The notes: generated by a model from the sequence alone, not told the origin. A stretch of 53,069 bases of DNA from an uncultured Nitrospira sp. (GCA_902500825.1 CABVRX010000028.1:1-53069), one strand, 5' to 3'. Shown: positions 16,962 through 25,316, counted from the first letter of the stretch. Translations and numbers: made by a program.

Positions 16962-19547
16962 TCACGGCCACCAGGTTGCGACGTCTTGAACGGCGTGAAG
17001 TGTACTTTCTAGAGCACGTCTCTGCCCCAATTTCTCGATGACCGATATCGACGCAGATAAAGATAGGTCATCCATCAACTCTTTTCGGGTATGTGTTGAG
17101 TGGTGCAAGGTCGAACGCCATGCAGAATAAACCTGATTGAGTGAAAGGGTTCTAAGGTGGGGAGCGAGAGCTATTAGTAGCTGCATGCGCTCAAACTTGA
17201 TATCGAGCGCATGGGCGGTAGCCAAGACGGCTTCAGGTTGGTAGGGGACCAGGGCTGCGAGTACTTCGGTGCGACTCCAGTTGTCAGCAAGCTCTTGGGT
17301 GGCAGCCAACACGGTCTCGGGTTGGTAGGGGGCCAAGGACGCCAACACTTTTGCGAGGTCGTAAGTGCCAGTGCTCTCTCGGGCAGCCGCCAGGGCCTGG
17401 TCCAGTATTAGCGGTCGTTCCTGTTGCGACACATGTGGCGCTAAGGCCACCAGCACCTTTGCTCGCCAGTAATGGTCATGAATTTCTTGCGCCGCCGCCC
17501 ACACAATTTCTGGTTGATAGGGGGCCAGAGCTGCGAGCACTTTTGCACGACTATGGTGGGCAGCGAGCTTTTGAGTGGCAGCCAACACGGCCTCGGATCG
17601 GTGCGGAGCTAGGGCTGTGAGTACCTCAGCGCGAGCCTCGCTGTCATCGAGCTCTTTAGCCGCAGCTAACACAGCCTCTGGTCGATACGGGGCCAAGGCT
17701 GCCAGCACGCCAGCGCAGGCCGTACTGTGATGGAGCGTTTGGGCCGCAGCCAACACGTCTTCGGGTCGGTGCGAAGCTAGAGCTATGAGTACTTTAGCTC
17801 TAGCCTCGCTATCATCGAGCGCTTGGGCGGCCACCCAGGCTTGGTCGAATACCACTTCTCGTTCTTGTTGCGAGACATACGGGGCGAGGACTGTCAGGAA
17901 CCTTGCGCGAGCTTCGATGTCATTGAGCACGCGGGCCGCCGACCAAGCCTGGTCCGATACCAGCTCTCGTTCTTGTTGCGACACATGTGGCACTAAGGAC
18001 GCCAACACCGTTGCTCGGGCGTCATGGTTATGGAGTTCTCGCGCCGCAGCTAACACGATCTCCGGCTGGTAGGTAGCCAGGGCCGCCAATATTTGTACTT
18101 GGTCATACTCAGCGAGCGCTCGTGCTGCCGCAAAAGCCTGGTCCAGCACCACCGATCGCACCTGTCGCGGCACGTGGTGAACCAGGGCTGCAAGCACTTT
18201 TGCTCGAGCCTTGATGTCATCAAGCTCTGAGGCAGCGGCGAACACAGCCTCAGGTCGGTAGGGGGCTAGGGCTACCAGCACGGTTGCGCGATCCCAGTCT
18301 TCATCGAGCTCCTGAGTAGCAGCAAACACAGCTTCGGGTCGGTATGGAGCCAGGGTAGCGAGTGCCGCTGAGCGATTCCCGCTGTGATCGAGCGCTTGCG
18401 CGGCAGCCCAGGCCTGATCCAGCAGCAACTCTCGATCCTGTTCTGACGCATGCGGTGCTAAAGATGTCAACACCGTTGCCAGGGAGTAATGATCATGGAT
18501 TTCTTGCGCAGCAGCCAATACGGCTTCCGGTTGGTAGGGGGCCAGAGCTTCTAGTACGCTTGCGCGAAAGGAGTCGCCACTGAGTTCTCGGGCAGCGGCG
18601 AAGACGGCTTCGGGTTTGTGCGGAGCCAGGGCCCTCAAGGGTCCACTACGTTCCCATGGCCATTCGAGCCTTTGCGCGGCCGCCAAGGCCTGGTCCAGTG
18701 CCAGCGTGCGTTCCTGTTGTGGCATATGTGGAGCTAGTTTTGCGAGCAACTCGGCCCGATCTACCTGAGTCCCGATCTCTTGGTCATCGAGCGCTCGGGC
18801 GACAGCTAGTGCTTCTACTACCGCCTGTTCTAGAAAATCAGCGGGTATGTCTGTTTCAGTGGCAAGACGGACTAGGGTGTTAGTACGAATAAAGACATTT
18901 GGATTCTGTCGTGCATAGACGAGGCCCTGCTGGAAGGTCCATTTCTGGTATTTGATCAGTTGCACGATCAACTCGACCGGCAGGTTCAAGGCCAGACTGT
19001 TGATACTGGTCCAGACAAGGGCGCAGCGGATTTCGTCACCGATGCGAGGAGCAACCTCGCCTTTTGCGATGGCCTGTTCGTTTTCCTGCTCGGCGGCCTT
19101 CCATGCCCGTTCGACATCGTTGAGAAATCCGGCAAAGCTTCCTTCGAAGGCTTCCCAGGCTTTGCTCCACCCCTGACACACAAGCGTGAGCAACATTTCC
19201 GCCTTGGCATGGGCTTGCTCCAGATGGGCGCCGTAGTACTGCACCATGTAGGCCTGCGCTTTGGCGGGAAGGAGTGTTCCCTGCTCCAGCGCCTGGAGGG
19301 TGTCTCGACCCCATGCCAGAAACTCCTTCTCCCATTTGTTTTGTTCCGCACGGGACAGCTCCTGCTTGAAGTAGTCACCCAATCTGGGATGACTGAAGAC
19401 ATAGCCATGAAGCTTGCCATCGCCCACGATGAACCGATCGAGGGGCTTCAGTGCTTCAGCGAGGTCCCACGTGGAAGACAGTTGAGTCAGACGCAGTAGC
19501 GCTTCTTGATCCAACGGCCCCAGGGCACAGGCGAACACGCTCAGCAC
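16962..19547 (-). CDS. C-terminal solenoid part of a DUF4062-NACHT protein, separated from its N-terminal part by an in-frame TGA
   Basis: An 861-codon open frame from a GTG at 19547. Residues 1-260 are helical and continue the winged-helix and helical region that follows a NACHT domain (LGPLDQEALLRL, HPRLGDYFKQEL). From about residue 265 to 817 come some 17-18 helical-hairpin repeats in two lengths: 28 residues (VLAALAPYRPEAVLAAAKEL type) and 36 residues (with an eight-residue insert, HVSQQERELV-DQA). Together they should form an alpha-solenoid, probably the sensor. The frame is the same as that of the upstream gene, and 21 sense codons join them after the TGA. The GTG has no ribosome binding site, so independent translation is doubtful. 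Confidence 0.75.
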   Translation of the reverse strand: MLSVFACALGPLDQEALLRLTQLSSTWDLAEALKPLDRFIVGDGKLHGYVFSHPRLGDYFKQELSRAEQNKWEKEFLAWGRDTLQALEQGTLLPAKAQAYMVQYYGAHLEQAHAKAEMLLTLVCQGWSKAWEAFEGSFAGFLNDVERAWKAAEQENEQAIAKGEVAPRIGDEIRCALVWTSINSLALNLPVELIVQLIKYQKWTFQQGLVYARQNPNVFIRTNTLVRLATETDIPADFLEQAVVEALAVARALDDQEIGTQVDRAELLAKLAPHMPQQERTLALDQALAAAQRLEWPWERSGPLRALAPHKPEAVFAAARELSGDSFRASVLEALAPYQPEAVLAAAQEIHDHYSLATVLTSLAPHASEQDRELLLDQAWAAAQALDHSGNRSAALATLAPYRPEAVFAATQELDEDWDRATVLVALAPYRPEAVFAAASELDDIKARAKVLAALVHHVPRQVRSVVLDQAFAAARALAEYDQVQILAALATYQPEIVLAAARELHNHDARATVLASLVPHVSQQERELVSDQAWSAARVLNDIEARARFLTVLAPYVSQQEREVVFDQAWVAAQALDDSEARAKVLIALASHRPEDVLAAAQTLHHSTACAGVLAALAPYRPEAVLAAAKELDDSEARAEVLTALAPHRSEAVLAATQKLAAHHSRAKVLAALAPYQPEIVWAAAQEIHDHYWRAKVLVALAPHVSQQERPLILDQALAAARESTGTYDLAKVLASLAPYQPETVLAATQELADNWSRTEVLAALVPYQPEAVLATAHALDIKFERMQLLIALAPHLRTLSLNQVYSAWRSTLHHSTHTRKELMDDLSLSASISVIEKLGQRRALESTLHAVQDVATWWP
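17097..18755 (-). repeat. Tandem coding repeats (84 and 108 bp units) encoding the solenoid
   Basis: About 18 degenerate tandem units lie inside the gene. Short units are 84 bp (28 codons) and long units 108 bp (36 codons). Long units occur at positions 1, 4, 7, 9, 10 and 15 of the array. The last unit is divergent. The consensus begins VLAALAPY and ends with a variable linker such as DDSEARAE. Several neighbouring units share long stretches at the DNA level, so unequal recombination could change their number. Confidence 0.8.
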
Positions 19548-19610
19548 CGTCTGGACATTCCGTTCTTTGAGTGGTGACTCTTTTCCCCAGAGTGTGCGTT
19601 GATCCGCCCA

Positions 19611-19613
19611 TCA
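19611..19613 (-). other. In-frame TGA separating the two halves of the NACHT gene
   Basis: The minus-strand codons read GAC CGG TGA TGG GCG GAT CAA. Frame is maintained on both sides: the first base of the TGA (19613) lies 66 bases, exactly 22 codons, upstream of the GTG at 19547. A single G-to-A change in a TGG Trp codon would explain it. No further stop occurs until 16962. Confidence 0.8.
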
Positions 19614-20951
19614 CCGGTCGAAATAGCCCTTTAAACCTGGCTGAAACTTCCGCAGATCCTCGGGCTTCAGTGAACCCACGAGCTCTCTGCGTGTCCGCAG
19701 ATCGTCCACGTACAGGCGTATGAGGAGTGGGTCGCCTTCACTCAACCGATAGAGTTCAGCGATGATACCGACCTGTGTTCCCAGTTGTGCGAGGGGAAGT
19801 CCCGTACTCTCCAGCGCGCGAGCGACACCTTCTTTGGTGAGTGTGTCGAGGTTGTACGACGTTGCGAGGTCTGGCCGTTCCCATCCCAAGCGACGGAGCC
19901 AGTCGCGAGCATCTTCATCGCCAGCCCGGTAGCGAGCCGAGACGACGACGCGGACGTGGTCAGGCGGGGGAAGCGGAAACAGATCCGGGCCCGCTTCCCA
20001 ATCTGCTGCTTCGTCCAACCCGTCCAGCACGACGACGAGTCGTTCGCCATTTGGTAAGGGACGGCGCAGATAGTCCGTGACCAGCCCACGCCACGTCTCG
20101 ACGGAGGTGGAGGGGGTGTCAGGGATCTTGTCTGCATGCAGCCTGGCGAAGCGAGCCGCGAGGGCGGCGAAGGTGACGCCGGACAGGTTCGTTCTAAATC
20201 GGATGCTGATGGGGACAAAGACGAGCGCAGTGTTGGTCCTTGCAAGCACTTGACGTGTCCACCGGACCAGCAGAGCCGATTTCCCGCGACCGGCGGGGGC
20301 TGCCATCATGAAATACGGTGGTGCGGTTGGATCATCCAACCATGTATCCAACGCTTTCAGGTCTTTTTCGCGTCCACCGAAAGGAACAGGTGCTTTGGCC
20401 GTGCCGAGGTACTCACCGAGAAAATTCTCGATGCGCCCCGCATAGTCGAACGGCAATGAGCCGACTCCGTCTACGTAGACCTGGGCTCCATACCGATCCA
20501 ACAACCAGTTGCTGAGATCGGCTGTCACGCGGGCGGCGAGATCGTCGGGGCTGGTGAACGGGCTGGTGCCCAGGGCATGGTCTTTTCGTAGCTCTTCTCT
20601 CCAGGTGGCTAGCTTCTCCTGTTTCTCTTTTTCTGGATCGCGGGACACTGCCTGGATAGTTTTTTTATCCTTGAAGTAGATGAATCGAGGAAGGGGCTTC
20701 TCTGATGCTCGCTGGTATTCCTCCTTCGTGATGCCCGAACCATAGCGTCCACCGATGATGCCAACATAGACATCGCTGCGGTCCACTTCTTTCAGCGAGA
20801 CCTCACACGTAGTCTCATCCCGGCTGCCGAAATACTCCATGCCATTCAGCTTGGTCTGGTGCATGCGCTGGAGCGCCTTCTCCACGGCGAGACGCTCCGG
20901 CTGGAGATCGAGCCAGGTGGAACTGACGAACACTTTGACAATAGGCTGCAT
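19611..20951 (-). CDS. DUF4062-NACHT NTPase, N-terminal part; open frame ends at a suspect TGA
   Basis: A 446-residue frame. Residues 5-100 are a DUF4062 domain (VKVFVSSTWLDLQPERLAVE, then DVYVGIIGGRYGS), the usual N-terminal effector or adaptor of large STAND NTPases. The NTPase has Walker A at 218-225 (APAGRGKS) and Walker B with the NACHT-style acidic run (VVVLDGLDEA, about 306-315), plus an arginine finger-like VVVSARYR. The frame stops at TGA 19613-19611 right after GLKGYFDR, yet the next codons in the same frame read WADQRTLWGKES and continue without a stop into the solenoid frame. The natural product is therefore probably one chain of about 1,330 residues. STAND proteins of this design are often linked to self/non-self or phage sensing; that function is inferred. 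Confidence 0.8.
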   Translation of the reverse strand: MQPIVKVFVSSTWLDLQPERLAVEKALQRMHQTKLNGMEYFGSRDETTCEVSLKEVDRSDVYVGIIGGRYGSGITKEEYQRASEKPLPRFIYFKDKKTIQAVSRDPEKEKQEKLATWREELRKDHALGTSPFTSPDDLAARVTADLSNWLLDRYGAQVYVDGVGSLPFDYAGRIENFLGEYLGTAKAPVPFGGREKDLKALDTWLDDPTAPPYFMMAAPAGRGKSALLVRWTRQVLARTNTALVFVPISIRFRTNLSGVTFAALAARFARLHADKIPDTPSTSVETWRGLVTDYLRRPLPNGERLVVVLDGLDEAADWEAGPDLFPLPPPDHVRVVVSARYRAGDEDARDWLRRLGWERPDLATSYNLDTLTKEGVARALESTGLPLAQLGTQVGIIAELYRLSEGDPLLIRLYVDDLRTRRELVGSLKPEDLRKFQPGLKGYFDR

Positions 20952-21053
20952 GGTTGATTGGCCCTACGTGGTGCTACTCGTGAGGATTTCTACCCCTGCG
21001 GAATGAGAAATTCAATGAGCCTGGTCGACGAGGTGAGATGGTGCTTCCCCGCG

Positions 21054-21083
21054 TTGACTGCCCCTGTGGCGCAGTGCTAGAGT
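21054..21083 (+). promoter_or_regulatory. Promoter of tRNA-Val
   Basis: TTGACT (21054-21059) is followed after an 18-base spacer by TAGAGT (21078-21083). Transcription would start near 21090, about 23 nt before the mature tRNA. Confidence 0.5.
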
Positions 21084-21112
21084 TTGGCCGCTTTTCGGAA
21101 CCTCTCCCGGTC

Positions 21113-21187
21113 GGGCGATTAGCTCAGTGGTAGAGCGCTTCCTTCACACGGAAGAGGCCACAGGTTCGATACCTGTATCGCCCACCA
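21113..21187 (+). tRNA. tRNA-Val (anticodon CAC)
   Basis: The acceptor arms GGGCGAT (21113-21119) and ATCGCCC (21177-21183) pair fully, with A as discriminator and CCA encoded. The anticodon stem CTTCC/GGAAG encloses loop TTCACAC, giving CAC for GUG codons. The T arm ACAGG-TTCGATA-CCTGT is canonical. Confidence 0.97.
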
Positions 21188-21248
21188 TGCTTGCCTTGGA
21201 ACCACTTCTTCTACCGGGATCCTGCTTTTCCCCCGAAAAGTCGAATCC

Positions 21249-21278
21249 TTGGACAGAACTCAAGATGTCGGCTACACT
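21249..21278 (+). promoter_or_regulatory. Possible promoter of the lipoprotein gene at 21352
   Basis: TTGGAC (21249-21254), an 18-base spacer and TACACT (21273-21278). Neither hexamer is perfect, but spacing is right and the gene has its own 160-base upstream region after tRNA-Val. Confidence 0.35.
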
Positions 21279-21351
21279 TCTGATTATCTTCGTGACATGT
21301 TTGGTTTGAGAATCCAGCGATGAAGAGAACTGAAACAAGCGAGGTCTTATC

Positions 21352-21693
21352 ATGAGAGTGACATCAACGGCTATCGGCATCATGATGGTGGCTCTTGTGG
21401 CCGCAGGTTGCAGCACGACGCACCAACAAGGCACTGGTGTCGATGGCAAGGAATATACCCCTCCGACCAGTATCTACAACATTCTAGACAGCACCGCGCT
21501 GGTCTACTCGGACCCTGCCGCCGGTTCGGCTGTCAATGACCACCCTCTTCGCTGGCTTGGGTTTGTTGCACACCCGATCGGTCATGCCTTCGATTACGTG
21601 ATCAATCGTACAATGTATACGGTCGGCGGCAGCTCCCCCTATCTCCACGGGTACACCGCTGAAGATAGTATGCTGGACGCCCAACGTCGATAG
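21352..21693 (+). CDS. Small lipoprotein of unknown function
   Basis: A 113-residue protein with a clear lipoprotein signal: MRVTSTAIGIMMVALVAAGC, lipobox LVAAGC with the lipidated Cys at residue 20. The residue after Cys is Ser, which favours outer-membrane sorting by the enterobacterial rule. The mature part is short and includes DHPLRWLGFVAHPIGHAFDYV; a similar short pattern (GDRPIRFLGVAA) occurs in the exported protein at 35689. GAGGT lies about 11 nt before the ATG. A strong terminator follows at 21721, so it is transcribed alone. I do not recognise a function. Confidence 0.8.
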   Translation: MRVTSTAIGIMMVALVAAGCSTTHQQGTGVDGKEYTPPTSIYNILDSTALVYSDPAAGSAVNDHPLRWLGFVAHPIGHAFDYVINRTMYTVGGSSPYLHGYTAEDSMLDAQRR

Positions 21694-21720
21694 TGTTGCT
21701 CCTCCTTTCCGGAAAGCTGA

Positions 21721-21750
21721 GGCCCGCTCTTCGAGAAGAGCGGGCCTTTT
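21721..21750 (+). terminator. Rho-independent terminator
   Basis: A perfect 12-bp stem (GGCCCGCTCTTC, loop GA, complement) followed by TTTT at 21747-21750. It ends the transcript of the lipoprotein gene at 21352. Confidence 0.9.
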
Positions 21751-21797
21751 AATTTCTCCTTCGCGAAGCCCCCCTCAAATCGTGTATTGTTGGCAGT

Positions 21798-22967
21798 ATG
21801 CAAGACAGGGATTGCTGGGTGGATTCCTTCCGGTACATGTCTTTGGCCGGCCTCTTTGTGGTCGTGGGTCTGGTGATTGGTTGTAGCGGTTCACCGGCTC
21901 CCGTCAAGCCCCCGCTTCCTCCATCCAACACCGATCTTATTCTGCTCGTCTCAACGGCGCTCTGCGAGCACAAGATTGACTTCGTGAGAAAATATCCCGC
22001 CACAGCCCACACAGCGAAGAACTGGGGAAGTGGCCTCGAACTCACGATTCCGTCAGAGACCAGTGCTTCGCACGGGGAAGAATCTTATTTTTTTGATGAG
22101 GACGGTGTTTTGGTCGGAGCGCTGTTCACGTTCTCTAAAGGGCTGGACCTCAAACCCTATCCTGTGCTCCGGCAGACGCTTTCACAGTTGAAACCGTCGG
22201 TGGAATTTTACTTGAACGTCGCCCAATTGGAGACAAAAACAAACATGGAGAGCAGCTCACTCCTCGAAACCGGAGATGAGAAAAGCACGACCCAGTATCT
22301 CGTCACCGGTCTCGGAGAAAATCCGATCCTGCTTCAGGCCTCCTTCACCATTGATCCCTATGTCAGACTCTTTTCTCCGTACCGACGCGAGTTCCTTGAT
22401 CGACTTCGCAATCTGGCAAGGGGCCAGGGGGGACAAAAAATGGAGAGTCAGGGAACCGAGGATAAAGAAGCGTTTTCGTCTTTGCAGCAATTTGCTCGTG
22501 GCCAGGCTGCTCAGCTCGCATACTGCGGTGCGAAGAACTATGATGTCGCAGCCGACGCATATCAAAAGGCGATTGCCAGTGGATTTACGAATAAGGTATG
22601 GCTAGCCGAAGCTCGGCACAAACTGGGAGTTACTTGGCAGGCGAAGGGCCAATTTGAGAAGGCGAAGACGGAACTGCTGCAGTCACTTTCCCTCAGGCCC
22701 AACATTCCCGAGGTCCTGAACAATCTCGGTACCGTCCAGGTAAAATTGGGGGATAAAGCGGCTGGCTTAAGCTTGTTTGAAAAGGCGGTGATTCTGCGTC
22801 CCAACTATGCTCTGGCCCGATTTAATCTGGCCGAAGCGTGTGAGGGCACGAACACTAAACGCGCTATCTCTGAGTACGAAACCTACCTTGCTCTTGTCGA
22901 AGGGATACCCGAAGAGGAAGCCCGTATCACACACGCCAAAGAACGCGTCAAGGTCTTGAAGCAGTAG
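21798..22967 (+). CDS. TPR-repeat lipoprotein of unknown function
   Basis: A 389-residue protein. A hydrophobic signal ends in the lipobox-like LVIGCSGS, with the Cys at about residue 29, so it is probably a lipoprotein. The middle has no recognised domain. From about residue 230 to the end there are at least three TPR-like helix pairs: DVAADAYQKAIASG, FEKAKTELLQSLSLRPN, AGLSLFEKAVILRPNYALARFNLA, then AISEYETYLALVEG. These usually mediate protein contacts. I use the ATG at 21798 because it gives the signal a charged N-region; an ATG at 21837 would leave only hydrophobic residues before the Cys. No ribosome binding site is seen at either; a TATTGT seven bases before the first ATG could make it leaderless. 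Confidence 0.8.
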   Translation: MQDRDCWVDSFRYMSLAGLFVVVGLVIGCSGSPAPVKPPLPPSNTDLILLVSTALCEHKIDFVRKYPATAHTAKNWGSGLELTIPSETSASHGEESYFFDEDGVLVGALFTFSKGLDLKPYPVLRQTLSQLKPSVEFYLNVAQLETKTNMESSSLLETGDEKSTTQYLVTGLGENPILLQASFTIDPYVRLFSPYRREFLDRLRNLARGQGGQKMESQGTEDKEAFSSLQQFARGQAAQLAYCGAKNYDVAADAYQKAIASGFTNKVWLAEARHKLGVTWQAKGQFEKAKTELLQSLSLRPNIPEVLNNLGTVQVKLGDKAAGLSLFEKAVILRPNYALARFNLAEACEGTNTKRAISEYETYLALVEGIPEEEARITHAKERVKVLKQ

Positions 22968-23085
22968 TTCAATCCAGTTCCATACAATCCCCTCTTTACT
23001 CTTTCGAGAAATCTGTAATCTCTGGACGCAATAAATTCTTTCGATAGCATGATGTCTGATGCATATCTCAACTTGGAGGATCATC

Positions 23086-23832
23086 ATGCTTCGAGCATTG
23101 TTGTGCGGCTTTATTGGGTGCTGCACTTTGATCTCAACCACACCGGTAGCCGCAGAACGGAATTGGGAATTGTCTATCGGCGGATACGGAGGATGGGCGT
23201 TTCATGGCGACACAACATTTCAATTCAATCAAGGAACAAACCTTTCCACGGGGCTGGTGGAACCGGTCGATGCCAAAGCAACGAATCTCCGTTTTGAAGA
23301 TGCCGGAACATTCGGCGCCAAACTCACCGCCTGGCATTTGCCTAGAAAATACAGCTGGCAGCCGCAAATCGGATTAGAAATCGATTGGACTAGGTTTACT
23401 GCTGACGTGCCGGATGGTCAGGTTCTCCCTGCATTCGGAACATTTCAAACCACTGGTACGCCGATCGGATTCGCAATATTCGGTGTGGGGCCAAAATTCG
23501 CAGTCGACAATATGGCCTTCAATCTGTTGTTCCGGTATCCCATCTGGGCGACGCCGGATATGCCGCAGGGCCGATGGTATCCCTATGTCGGTATCGGAGG
23601 GGGAGCCCAACGGGCTCGCCTATCTTTACAGGGCTATGAAGAAACCAGTACTTCCCCTTCTTTTCAGGCATTGGGAGGCGTCAAGTTCTTTGTGGTCAAA
23701 TACCTGTCGGTCTTTGGCGAGGCGAAGTGGACTCAGGGTTGGCACACATTTAAATACGAAACGGACTCCTATTGGGAACGTTACAGCATCTCAACGATCC
23801 ATCTGGTCGGAGGAGTGGCCCTACATTTCTGA
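23086..23832 (+). CDS. Outer-membrane beta-barrel protein
   Basis: A 248-residue exported protein. A Sec signal peptide (MLRALLCGFIGCCTLISTT, cleavage after PVAA near residue 23) precedes alternating strands rich in Trp, Tyr, Phe and Gly, such as WELSIGGYGGWAFHG, WYPYVGIGGGAQRARL and LSVFGEAKWTQGWHTF. It ends in the aromatic VALHF, the C-terminal Phe signal used by the BAM machinery. It looks like an 8-stranded OmpA/OmpW-type barrel. The start at 23086 is set by TTGGAGGA a few bases upstream; an earlier ATG at 23059 would spoil the signal peptide. It converges on the dksA-like gene with an 18-base gap and no visible terminator. Confidence 0.85.
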   Translation: MLRALLCGFIGCCTLISTTPVAAERNWELSIGGYGGWAFHGDTTFQFNQGTNLSTGLVEPVDAKATNLRFEDAGTFGAKLTAWHLPRKYSWQPQIGLEIDWTRFTADVPDGQVLPAFGTFQTTGTPIGFAIFGVGPKFAVDNMAFNLLFRYPIWATPDMPQGRWYPYVGIGGGAQRARLSLQGYEETSTSPSFQALGGVKFFVVKYLSVFGEAKWTQGWHTFKYETDSYWERYSISTIHLVGGVALHF

Positions 23833-23850
23833 TTCACGTGGAGAAAGAGC

Positions 23851-24300
23851 TCAGCCTCGAGCGTGCTCTTCCTGTTCTTGAAGGGTTTTGCACTCGATAC
23901 AAAGAGTAGTTACCGGACGGGCTTTCAGTCGCTTGTACGGAATGTCTCCGCCGCAGCGTTCGCAAATCCCATAGGTGGCGGCGTCCATCCGCTCCAGGGC
24001 TTCGTCGATCTTCTTGAGGAGCTTTCGTTCGCGCTCCCGAATGCGCATGGAAAAATTCTGGTCGACCTCGGCGGATGCTTGGTCACTGACGTCGGGAAAT
24101 GCCGCGAGGTCGTCTCGATGTGTCAGGACTTCCCCGACGTCATTCAAAATGGCTGCGCGTTGGCGTTCGAGGTCACGGCGGATGTCGGGATATTTGGCGT
24201 TCTTGGTGCTTTTTTTCGGTTTGTTCACCGAACGTCTGGTGCGCACCGAGCCCTGTGATTTTGTCGAAGGAGTGCGTGGACCGGAACGTCGTATCTTCAT
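23851..24300 (-). CDS. DksA/TraR-family C4 zinc-finger protein
   Basis: A 149-residue protein. The conserved part starts near residue 38: a coiled-coil region (RRDLERQRAAILNDV ... DVSDQASAEVDQNF ... RERERKLLKKIDEALERMD), then GICERCGGDIPYKRLKARP and CIECKTLQEQEE, giving two CxxC pairs that bind zinc. This fits DksA-like factors that enter the RNA polymerase secondary channel and respond to ppGpp. The DxxDxA tip motif of DksA appears as DVSDQAS. The first 37 residues are very basic and Ser/Thr-rich, an unusual extension that may bind nucleic acid. Confidence 0.88.
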   Translation of the reverse strand: MKIRRSGPRTPSTKSQGSVRTRRSVNKPKKSTKNAKYPDIRRDLERQRAAILNDVGEVLTHRDDLAAFPDVSDQASAEVDQNFSMRIRERERKLLKKIDEALERMDAATYGICERCGGDIPYKRLKARPVTTLCIECKTLQEQEEHARG

Positions 24301-24332
24301 AGCTAGAATTCTGAGTGTAAAGAAACCAATGA

Positions 24333-24362
24333 ACTATACCAATCTAAATAAGAGGGGGTCAA
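24333..24362 (-). promoter_or_regulatory. Promoter of the dksA-like gene
   Basis: On the minus strand: -35 TTGACC (24362-24357), 18-base spacer, -10 TATAGT (24338-24333). Transcription would begin near 24326, leaving a 25-nt leader before the ATG at 24300. Confidence 0.65.
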
Positions 24363-24387
24363 CGAGAGTTGGAACTATCCGCCCAGA

Positions 24388-24990
24388 TTATAAATCACGT
24401 CGCCCTTCAATCGATTTCAGCAACGTCACTTCGTCGGCGTACTCAATGTCCATGCCCACTGGAATCCCATAAGCAATTCGGGAAACGCGTACGCCGAAGG
24501 GCTTGAGCAACCGGGTCAGATAGATTGCTGTGGCTTCCCCTTCAATGGTGGGGTTCGTCGCGAGAATGATTTCTTCAACCCCGCCGAGTTTCACGCGCTC
24601 AACAAGTTCATCAGCTTTGATGTCTCCCGGACCTATGCCGTCGAGTGGGGAGAGCGCTCCCAATAAGACATGATAGAGTCCGCGATAGGCGCCTGCCCGT
24701 TCAACGGCGTATAGCGTACTCGGTTCTTCAACCACGAAAATCTTGGTCTGATCGCGTTTCGGGTCGAGGCAAAACTCGCACAAGTCCGCTTCGGCGATGT
24801 TGCGACATTGTCTGCAAAACGCTAACCCGTCTTTCACCGCACGAATGGCGTCCGCCAGCCGCAAGGCATCTTCACGCTCGGCCTTCATGAGATGAAAGGC
24901 CACCCGCTGGGCGCTTTTGTGACCGATTCCGGGGAGACGGACTAGTTCCTTAATCAATCTCGCCAACAAGCCCTGTTGATCGACGGCCAT
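24388..24990 (-). CDS. recR: Recombination mediator protein RecR
   Basis: A 200-residue protein of the RecFOR pathway, loading RecA at gaps. It has the N-terminal helix-hairpin-helix (RLPGIGHKSAQRVAFHL), a four-cysteine zinc motif (FCRQCRNIAEADLCEFC) and a Toprim domain (IFVVEEPSTLYAVE). The C-terminal Walker-B-like region includes SRIAYGIPVGMDIEYADEVT. It lies two bases after ybaB, in the common dnaX-ybaB-recR operon. Confidence 0.97.
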   Translation of the reverse strand: MAVDQQGLLARLIKELVRLPGIGHKSAQRVAFHLMKAEREDALRLADAIRAVKDGLAFCRQCRNIAEADLCEFCLDPKRDQTKIFVVEEPSTLYAVERAGAYRGLYHVLLGALSPLDGIGPGDIKADELVERVKLGGVEEIILATNPTIEGEATAIYLTRLLKPFGVRVSRIAYGIPVGMDIEYADEVTLLKSIEGRRDL

Positions 24991-24992
24991 CG

Positions 24993-25316
24993 CTAAAACA
25001 GACCTGGAATTTTCATCCCGCCGGTCAGCGCCTTCATTTCGCTTTCCATCAATTCCTTGGCTTTGCGGAGCGCTTCGTTCGTCGCGGCTACCACAAGATC
25101 CTGAAGCATATCGACATCGCCGCTCTTGACGACTTCAGGATCGATCGCCACGTTGACAATCTGCATGGCCCCGTTTGCAGTAACGGTGACGATCCCGCCG
25201 CCGGCCGTCCCACTGGCGGTTTTTGACGCCGCTTGCTCCTGAATCTTGGCCATTTGTTCCTGCATGGCTTGGGCTTGCTTGAGTATGTTACTCATGTTGC
25301 CGAAAGGATTTTTCAT
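24993..25316 (-). CDS. YbaB/EbfC-family nucleoid-associated protein
   Basis: A 107-residue DNA-binding protein. It starts with a helix rich in Gln and Ala (ILKQAQAMQEQMAKIQEQ), followed by the strands GIVTVTANGAMQIVNVAIDP and the C-terminal helix DLVVAATNEALRKAKELM. Members form dimers that coat DNA. The start overlaps the dnaX stop by four bases, and recR follows, the classic arrangement. Confidence 0.93.
   Translation of the reverse strand: MKNPFGNMSNILKQAQAMQEQMAKIQEQAASKTASGTAGGGIVTVTANGAMQIVNVAIDPEVVKSGDVDMLQDLVVAATNEALRKAKELMESEMKALTGGMKIPGLF

Noticed and set aside
19611-19613. Selenocysteine at the TGA of the NACHT gene
   Set aside because: The surrounding sequence suggests a Trp codon, no catalytic role for Sec is expected at this place, and no obvious SECIS-like hairpin directly follows.
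16962-21187. Genomic island inserted at tRNA-Val
   Set aside because: The NACHT gene is close to the tRNA, but there is no integrase, no duplicated tRNA end and no other accessory gene there.
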